This document shows positions 59,789-64,000 of a DNA stretch of 64,000 nucleotides, one piece after another; the first letter of the stretch is position 1, and each line of letters begins with the position of its first letter. This stretch comes from Mycetocola zhujimingii (GTDB lineage Bacteria; Actinomycetota; Actinomycetes; Actinomycetales; Microbacteriaceae). The DNA lies in assembly GCF_003065425.1 (NCBI RefSeq), contig NZ_CP026949.1, positions 2,790,001-2,854,000 of the forward strand. Reading direction: 5' to 3'. The position numbers were made by a program, and so were the translations under genes. Under the pieces are notes generated by a model. It saw nothing but the letters and a program-made list of their open reading frames with translations, ran no database searches and was not told the origin of the DNA.

Positions 59789-61168
59789 CTAGGCCGGTGC
59801 GAGGTCGGCGAACCGCGAGAAGTGGCCGTGGAACGCAACGGTGACGGTGCGGGTCGGGCCGTTACGGTGCTTGGCGACGATGAGGTCGGCCTCGCCCGCG
59901 CGCGGGTTGTCTTTCTCGTAGGCGCTCTCTCGGTGGAGCAGGATCACCATGTCGGCGTCCTGCTCGAGCGAACCGGACTCACGAAGGTCGGAGATCGCCG
60001 GCATCTTGTCTGCACGCTGCTCGGGTCCACGGTTCAGCTGTGAAAGCGCGATGACGGGGACCTTGAGCTCCTTCGCGAGCAACTTCAGCGCACGCGAGAA
60101 TTCGGAAACTTCCTGCTGGCGGCTCTCGACGCGCTTTCCGGACGTCATGAGCTGCAGGTAGTCGATCACCACGAGCTTGAGGCCGACACGCTGCTTGAGC
60201 CTGCGGCACTTGGCGCGGATCTCGACGAGAGTCATGTTGGGGCTGTCATCGATGTAGAGCGGGGCGTCGTTGATACGCCCGCGCACAGCGGCGAGTTTGT
60301 TCCAGTCGCGCTGGTCGACGTTTCCTTTACGCATGCTCTGAAGGGGCACGGATGCCTCGGCGGAGAGCAGTCGCATGGCGATTTCGCTCCGCCCCATTTC
60401 CAGGGAGAAGAAGATCGACGGCTGGTCGTTCCCGATCGATGCCGCGCGCGCAAAGTCGAGCGCGAGGGTGGACTTTCCGAGCGCAGGTCGCGCAGCGACA
60501 ATGATGAGCTGCCCACCGTGGAAACCGTTGGTGAGGTCGTCGAGTTCGGCGAAGCCGGTGGGGGTACCCACCATTTGACCGTCGGAGCCGTTGTTGGCCT
60601 CGATCTCTTCGAACGCCGTTCCGACTGCTTCGTTGAGCGGCACATAGTCTTCAGCGGTTGTTGAGCCGGTGACGCCATAGATCTCCGCCTGGGCGGTGTT
60701 GACGAGATCGAGCACCTCACCCTCGCCGGCATAACCCATCTGCACGATGCGGGTTCCCGCCTCGACAAGGCGACGGAGCAGGGCCCGCTCAGCGACGATC
60801 GAGGCATAGAAGCCGGCGTTGGCCGCCGTCGGCACGAGGCTCGTCAGCGTGTGCAGGTAATCGGCGCCGCCCGCGCGGGAGAGCTCGCCGGTCTTGATCA
60901 GTTCGTCGGTGACCGCGATGACATCTGTCGGTTCGCCGTGCGAATACAGCGACAGGATCGCGTCGAAGATGATCTCGTGCTTGGGGATATAGAAGTCGAC
61001 GCCGCGCACCGACTCGACGACGTCAGCGACGGCGTCTTTCGAGAGGAGCATTCCGCCGAGCGCGGACTGCTCAGCGAGCAGGTCGTGAGGTGGGGTCCGC
61101 TCTGCGCGCTGCTCCGGTCGTTCGCCCGACGACTGGTGGTCGTTGAGCCCGAGATGAGCGATCGACAC
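59789..61168 (-). CDS. dnaB: Replicative DNA helicase
   Basis: 459 residues. N-terminal helical domain (LLAEQSALGGMLLSKDAVAD) and RecA-like C-terminal domain with Walker A in VAARPALGKSTLALDFARA, LSQLNRGPEQRADKMPAI (arginine-finger region) and ESGSLEQDADMVILLHR. No intein is present, unlike in some mycobacterial DnaB. GTG start with an AGGAGGA ribosome site. It unwinds DNA at the fork as a hexamer. The 531-bp gap upstream carries DnaA-box-like sequences. Confidence 0.97.
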   Translation of the reverse strand: MSIAHLGLNDHQSSGERPEQRAERTPPHDLLAEQSALGGMLLSKDAVADVVESVRGVDFYIPKHEIIFDAILSLYSHGEPTDVIAVTDELIKTGELSRAGGADYLHTLTSLVPTAANAGFYASIVAERALLRRLVEAGTRIVQMGYAGEGEVLDLVNTAQAEIYGVTGSTTAEDYVPLNEAVGTAFEEIEANNGSDGQMVGTPTGFAELDDLTNGFHGGQLIIVAARPALGKSTLALDFARAASIGNDQPSIFFSLEMGRSEIAMRLLSAEASVPLQSMRKGNVDQRDWNKLAAVRGRINDAPLYIDDSPNMTLVEIRAKCRRLKQRVGLKLVVIDYLQLMTSGKRVESRQQEVSEFSRALKLLAKELKVPVIALSQLNRGPEQRADKMPAISDLRESGSLEQDADMVILLHRESAYEKDNPRAGEADLIVAKHRNGPTRTVTVAFHGHFSRFADLAPA

Positions 61169-61699
61169 TCGTTCCTCCTATGGCTTTTCAGCCCGTCCGG
61201 CGGGGACAGCTCATGACTTTCATGCTCAGTTACAGCAGATCATCGACCACCGACATTGGTGGGATGAACCGCCTCGCGCGCCCCGATAAAAACCTGCGCT
61301 GCTACACACTAGGAGCGCCACTCCCCCGGCACAAATGCGCCTGTGGATAACTCTGTGAATAAAGTGGGCGAAACGCCGGGCGGTGTGTGCACAAGGTGTG
61401 GATAGATCTGTGGAAAGGGAAATACTTTCAGTAGAAAAACAGCGCCTGACCGGGTAGATCGTGTTTCCACACATGTGCACTTCGACCTGTTTAGAGTTTG
61501 TGTTGAACGTTGGCGCACCGCCGCACACCTGTGCACAAATAACTTGACATTTCAGCCAACAGGGCTAGAGGCATCCGCGCAGAAGTCGAAGTAATCCTCA
61601 TGTTTTCTGCGCGAAAAAGCGGCCCAGTCCGTGAGGACTGAGCCGCTTCACCGAGGCGTGGTGACGGGTGTTTGACCCGTTACCAGCCGCCTCGTTGTA
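61169..61699. promoter_or_regulatory. Gap with a cluster of DnaA-box-like 9-mers
   Basis: No gene is supported in these 531 bp. TGTGGATAA (61342-61350) is the perfect complement of the DnaA box TTATCCACA. Near copies in the same orientation lie at 61354-61362 and 61397-61405 (one mismatch) and at 61409-61417 (two mismatches); another in the opposite orientation is at 61463-61471 (two mismatches). TGTGCACAA occurs at 61386 and 61530. Two of the pairs have the same 12-bp start-to-start spacing. Confidence 0.7.
61613..61648 (-). terminator. Terminator of the rpsF-ssb-rpsR-rplI operon
   Basis: 14-bp stem with one mismatch (AAGCGGCCCAGTCC / GGACTGAGCCGCTT), loop GTGA, followed on the minus strand by five T. 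Confidence 0.9.
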
Positions 61700-62152
61700 C
61701 TACTTGGCAGCAACCACCTGGAGGGTGATGACAGCACTGAGGTCTTCGCGCAGGCGGACCCGAGCTTCGTGCGTACCGACGGACTTGATCGGAGACGGGA
61801 TCTCGATCTTGCGCTTGTCGATCTGGCCGAGGCCAGCAGCAGCGACAGCGTCAGCGACGGTGCCCGTCTTGACGGAGCCGAAGAGACGGCCTTCAGCGCC
61901 AGCCTTGACGGCGAGCTTGACCTTGGTGCCTTCGAGGGCAGCCTTGAGGGACTGAGCATCTTCGAGGGTGGCAAGTTCGCGCGCTGCGCGTGCGGCCTTG
62001 ATCTGCTCGACCTGCTTCTCAGCACCGCGGCTCCACGCAATGCCGAAGCCCTGCGGGATCAGGTAGTTACGTGCGTAACCGTTCTTGACCTCGATGATGT
62101 CACCAGGAGTGCCGAGACCGGTCACTTCGTGCGTGAGGATGAGTTTTGACAT
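61700..62152 (-). CDS. rplI: 50S ribosomal protein L9
   Basis: 150 residues: [20 protein letters not shown] then [20 protein letters not shown], the L9 N-terminal signature. The long connecting helix and the C-terminal domain ([20 protein letters not shown]) are complete. Last gene of the rpsF operon. Confidence 0.98.
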   Translation of the reverse strand: MSKLILTHEVTGLGTPGDIIEVKNGYARNYLIPQGFGIAWSRGAEKQVEQIKAARAARELATLEDAQSLKAALEGTKVKLAVKAGAEGRLFGSVKTGTVADAVAAAGLGQIDKRKIEIPSPIKSVGTHEARVRLREDLSAVITLQVVAAK

Positions 62153-62163
62153 GTGAGAGTTCC

Positions 62164-62427
62164 TTACCTGCCTGAGCCGGCGTAGGGCAGAAGAGCCATC
62201 TCGCGTGCGTTCTTGACTGCACGGGCGATGAGGCGCTGCTCCTGGACGGAAACACCGGTGATGCGGCGTGCGCGGATCTTTCCACGCTCGGAGATGAACT
62301 TGCGAAGGGTTGGGACATCCTTGTAGTCGATGACCCCAACGCGGATTGCCTTCGCGGGAGCGAGCGGCTTGCCGCCCTTGCCACCGCGGGCAGGCTTGCG
62401 GCTTGCGCCGCTAGACTTTCCAGCCAT
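62164..62427 (-). CDS. rpsR: 30S ribosomal protein S18, cysteine-free form
   Basis: 87 residues: [20 protein letters not shown] and [20 protein letters not shown] are the S18 signature. No cysteines are present, unlike zinc-type S18. A Gly/Ser/Lys-rich leader of ~20 residues comes first ([18 protein letters not shown]). Confidence 0.97.
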   Translation of the reverse strand: MAGKSSGASRKPARGGKGGKPLAPAKAIRVGVIDYKDVPTLRKFISERGKIRARRITGVSVQEQRLIARAVKNAREMALLPYAGSGR

Positions 62428-62484
62428 TTGGTTTCCTTAGTGTGAATGTGTCCGCCGGAACCTGGGCTCCAGAAGACGAAGTGT

Positions 62485-63024
62485 TTAGAAAGGGGTGTCG
62501 TCGCCGTAGGATCCGGGCGTGTTCCAGCTGTCGCCGGAACCTCCCGCATTGCCTGCGTTCGAGTTGCCGCCGCCGAACGCCTGCGGGGCGGCCGGCGCAC
62601 TTGCTGCCCACGGCTCGTCCTGGACTGCAGCGGGGCCGCGGCCACCACCACCGCCGGAGGACTGAGCGCGGCTGACCTGTGCGGTTGCGTACCGAAGCGA
62701 AGGGCCGATCTCGTCAACCTCGAGTTCCATCGAGGTGCGCTTTTCGCCTTCCTTCGTTTCGTACGAACGCTGCTTCAGACGCCCGGTAGCGATGACACGG
62801 CTACCCTTGGTGAGCGATCCGGCGACGTGCTCGGCGAATTCACGCCAAACGCTCGCGCGCAGGAACAGTGCTTCGCCATCTTTCCACTCGTTTGCCGCGC
62901 GATCGAAGTTGCGCGGAGTGGATGCGATGGTGAAGTTGGCAACCGCCAACCCGTTCTGCGTGTAACGCAGCTCCGGGTCAGACGTGAGGTTGCCCACCAC
63001 GGTGATTACGGTCTCGCCAGCCAT
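62485..63024 (-). CDS. ssb: Single-stranded DNA-binding protein
   Basis: 179 residues. OB-fold ([20 protein letters not shown] and [18 protein letters not shown]), a Gly/Ala/Ser/Asn-rich linker, and the acidic tail [13 protein letters not shown], a variant of the D-D-x-P-F partner-binding tip. The classical SSB between rpsF and rpsR. Confidence 0.97.
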   Translation of the reverse strand: MAGETVITVVGNLTSDPELRYTQNGLAVANFTIASTPRNFDRAANEWKDGEALFLRASVWREFAEHVAGSLTKGSRVIATGRLKQRSYETKEGEKRTSMELEVDEIGPSLRYATAQVSRAQSSGGGGGRGPAAVQDEPWAASAPAAPQAFGGGNSNAGNAGGSGDSWNTPGSYGDDTPF

Positions 63025-63029
63025 CGGGA

Positions 63030-63440
63030 CTAAGCGCCTTCGACCGTTGCCGGCTCAGCAGGCTTCGCGTCGGCCTTGGCCTTGGTGGCAGCAGCCTTGC
63101 GGGCAGCCTTCTCCTCGGCGCGCTTGCCTTCGGACTCAACCAGAGCGATGGCCTCTTCGGCACGCAGCACCTTGGTGCGCATAACTGCCTCGGAGAGCTT
63201 CAGCTGACGGTCGAGCTCGACCGTTGCTTCGCTCGTCGCGGTGAAGTCGACGACGGCGTAGATGCCTTCGGTCTTCTTGTTGATTTCGTAAGCCAGGCGA
63301 CGACGGCCCCAGATGTCAACCTTGTCGATGGTTCCACCATCGTTGCGGATGACATTAAGGAACTTATCGAGACTGGGAGCAACTGTGCGCTCGTCAATCT
63401 CGGGGTCGAGGATAACCATGAGTTCATACTGATGCGTCAC
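63030..63440 (-). CDS. rpsF: 30S ribosomal protein S6
   Basis: 136 residues; the S6 core ([40 protein letters not shown]) plus a lysine/alanine-rich extension of ~40 residues ([20 protein letters not shown]). GTG start after AAGGAGGT. First gene of rpsF-ssb-rpsR-rplI. Confidence 0.97.
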   Translation of the reverse strand: MTHQYELMVILDPEIDERTVAPSLDKFLNVIRNDGGTIDKVDIWGRRRLAYEINKKTEGIYAVVDFTATSEATVELDRQLKLSEAVMRTKVLRAEEAIALVESEGKRAEEKAARKAAATKAKADAKPAEPATVEGA

Positions 63441-63820
63441 TAACCCACCTCCTTCGGACTCGAACGGCTGCAGACGATCTGCAGCAGGAGGGTTCTAGCA
63501 TCGTTGCACCGGACGGGAACAGAGTGTTCGCATACGGGCAACCTGAGTAGCTTACCGGATCTCGCCGGGATTAACCTATTGGGCCGGCAGGGAGGCTTTC
63601 CCAGTCTCGATCGGTGGCGGTTGGAACTCAGGAATCGCGAGAGCATCACTTCCGGTCGAGAACATCCGGCGCAACTGGTGTTCTCGGCCGCATCTGATGC
63701 TCTCGCTACGGGTTCCGCCTCGTGGCGGATGGTCCCTCACAGCGCAGCCGCGATTCCATCGTTCGCACCGCTTCCCCGGAGCGTGGTACACCCCCGCCGA
63801 GGTGCGCCAGTCTCGAGACC
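63441..63820. promoter_or_regulatory. rpsF leader with hairpin; otherwise no gene
   Basis: Within this 380-bp gap a perfect hairpin GCTGCAGA / TCTGCAGC (63467-63485, 3-nt loop) lies just upstream of the rpsF ribosome site. In other bacteria the S6:S18 complex binds the leader of this operon, so the hairpin may be part of such a control element. The palindromic repeat at 63637-63706 also lies in this gap. Confidence 0.5.
63637..63706. repeat. Dispersed palindromic repeat, copy 3 (most complete)
   Basis: Outer arms GCGAGAGCATCA / TGATGCTCTCGC are perfect (12 bp). Inner arms CCGGTCGAGAACA / TGTTCTCGGCCG are near perfect. It shows the full ~70-bp form of the repeat found at 31723 and 58312. Confidence 0.85.
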
Positions 63821-64000
63821 ATGGCCACCGACAGGACCCGCGGCGAAGACCCTCTGCAACTCACGCGCTCGCTCGAACTGATCGGCGGCGACGGGAGAGC
63901 GCTACGACGCGACCTAGCGGCCGGCACTGTTGTCGGCCTCCGCCGCGGCGCCTATGTTGCGGCCGACACCTGGTCAGCGCTCACCGACCGGGACAGGTAC
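63821..64000 (+). CDS. AbiEi-antitoxin/DUF559-type protein, N-terminal part only
   Basis: The first 60 codons are inside the window. LRRDLAAGTVVGLRRGAYVA and a following W-x-x-L and RDRY match the start of Micrococcales proteins with an AbiEi-like winged-helix head and a Vsr-like DUF559 endonuclease tail. The tail is outside the window, so the call is tentative. No strong ribosome site is present. Confidence 0.55.
   Translation, partial: MATDRTRGEDPLQLTRSLELIGGDGRALRRDLAAGTVVGLRRGAYVAADTWSALTDRDRY

Noticed and set aside
59789-61168. Intein in dnaB
   Set aside because: The protein is of normal length (459 residues), and the Walker A and Walker B regions are continuous.
61226-61528. Possible 100-residue protein in the dnaB-rplI gap
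   Set aside because: The frame has no ribosome site, unusual Cys/Ser/Ile composition, and it overlaps the DnaA-box-like cluster.
61169-61699. Main origin of replication
   Set aside because: The DnaA boxes are fewer than in a typical actinobacterial oriC, and the usual neighbours dnaA, dnaN and rpmH are absent from the window.

Overview
The window is high-GC chromosomal DNA from an actinomycete, most likely a member of the Microbacteriaceae (Micrococcales). Supporting signs are the rpsF-ssb-rpsR-rplI-dnaB order, cysteine-poor forms of ribosomal proteins S14, L28, L33 and S18, a DUF222/HNH nuclease, small DUF4259-, DUF7882- and DUF1918-like proteins, many GTG starts, and many starts that look leaderless (a -10 box followed by exactly 6 nt and the start codon). 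No tRNA, rRNA, CRISPR array, insertion sequence or prophage was recognised. About 70 genes are supported; the first and last are cut by the window edges.

Left part (1-23.4 kb). A MarR repressor with two operators faces an alpha/beta hydrolase. Then come an S9 peptidase, an MFS exporter with an SDR and an XRE regulator, a cyanate locus (FNT channel, cyanase, divergent PAS-AraC regulator), a group II PLP decarboxylase, NhaA, and a ribulose-monophosphate module (hxlB-hxlA) divergent from an unusual ATPase-LuxR fusion. Next is a repeat-rich zone (12 x 7 bp array, DUF222/HNH gene, 127-bp tandem repeats), several small enzymes, and a lipoprotein of the beta-lactamase fold whose catalytic motifs are all substituted.

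Middle (23.5-42.9 kb). A GH13 enzyme is coupled to a luciferase-like flavin oxidoreductase. DUF2470, heme oxygenase and acyl-CoA synthetase genes follow, then a PIF1-like helicase, a CopD-CtaG copper protein, HU, and a GH65 phosphorylase coupled to a beta-phosphoglucomutase-like hydrolase. The zinc-independent rpmB-rpmG-rpsN operon follows, and then znuA-znuC-znuB-zur behind a clear promoter with a palindromic Zur-type box.

Right part (42.9-64 kb). A betaine/choline-type ABC importer has two consecutive binding-protein genes, each with its own terminator. Then come a Q/Y/G-rich membrane protein, a 2-oxoacid dehydrogenase operon (E1 alpha, E1 beta, E2), a HisC/Pat aminotransferase, and a WXG-like/lipase-fold pair resembling a type VII secretion substrate. 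After these lie a low-molecular-weight tyrosine phosphatase coupled to purB, small membrane proteins, and dnaB-rplI-rpsR-ssb-rpsF. The dnaB/rplI gap carries a cluster of DnaA-box-like sequences. A ~70-bp palindromic repeat occurs three times in intergenic DNA (31.7, 58.3 and 63.6 kb).
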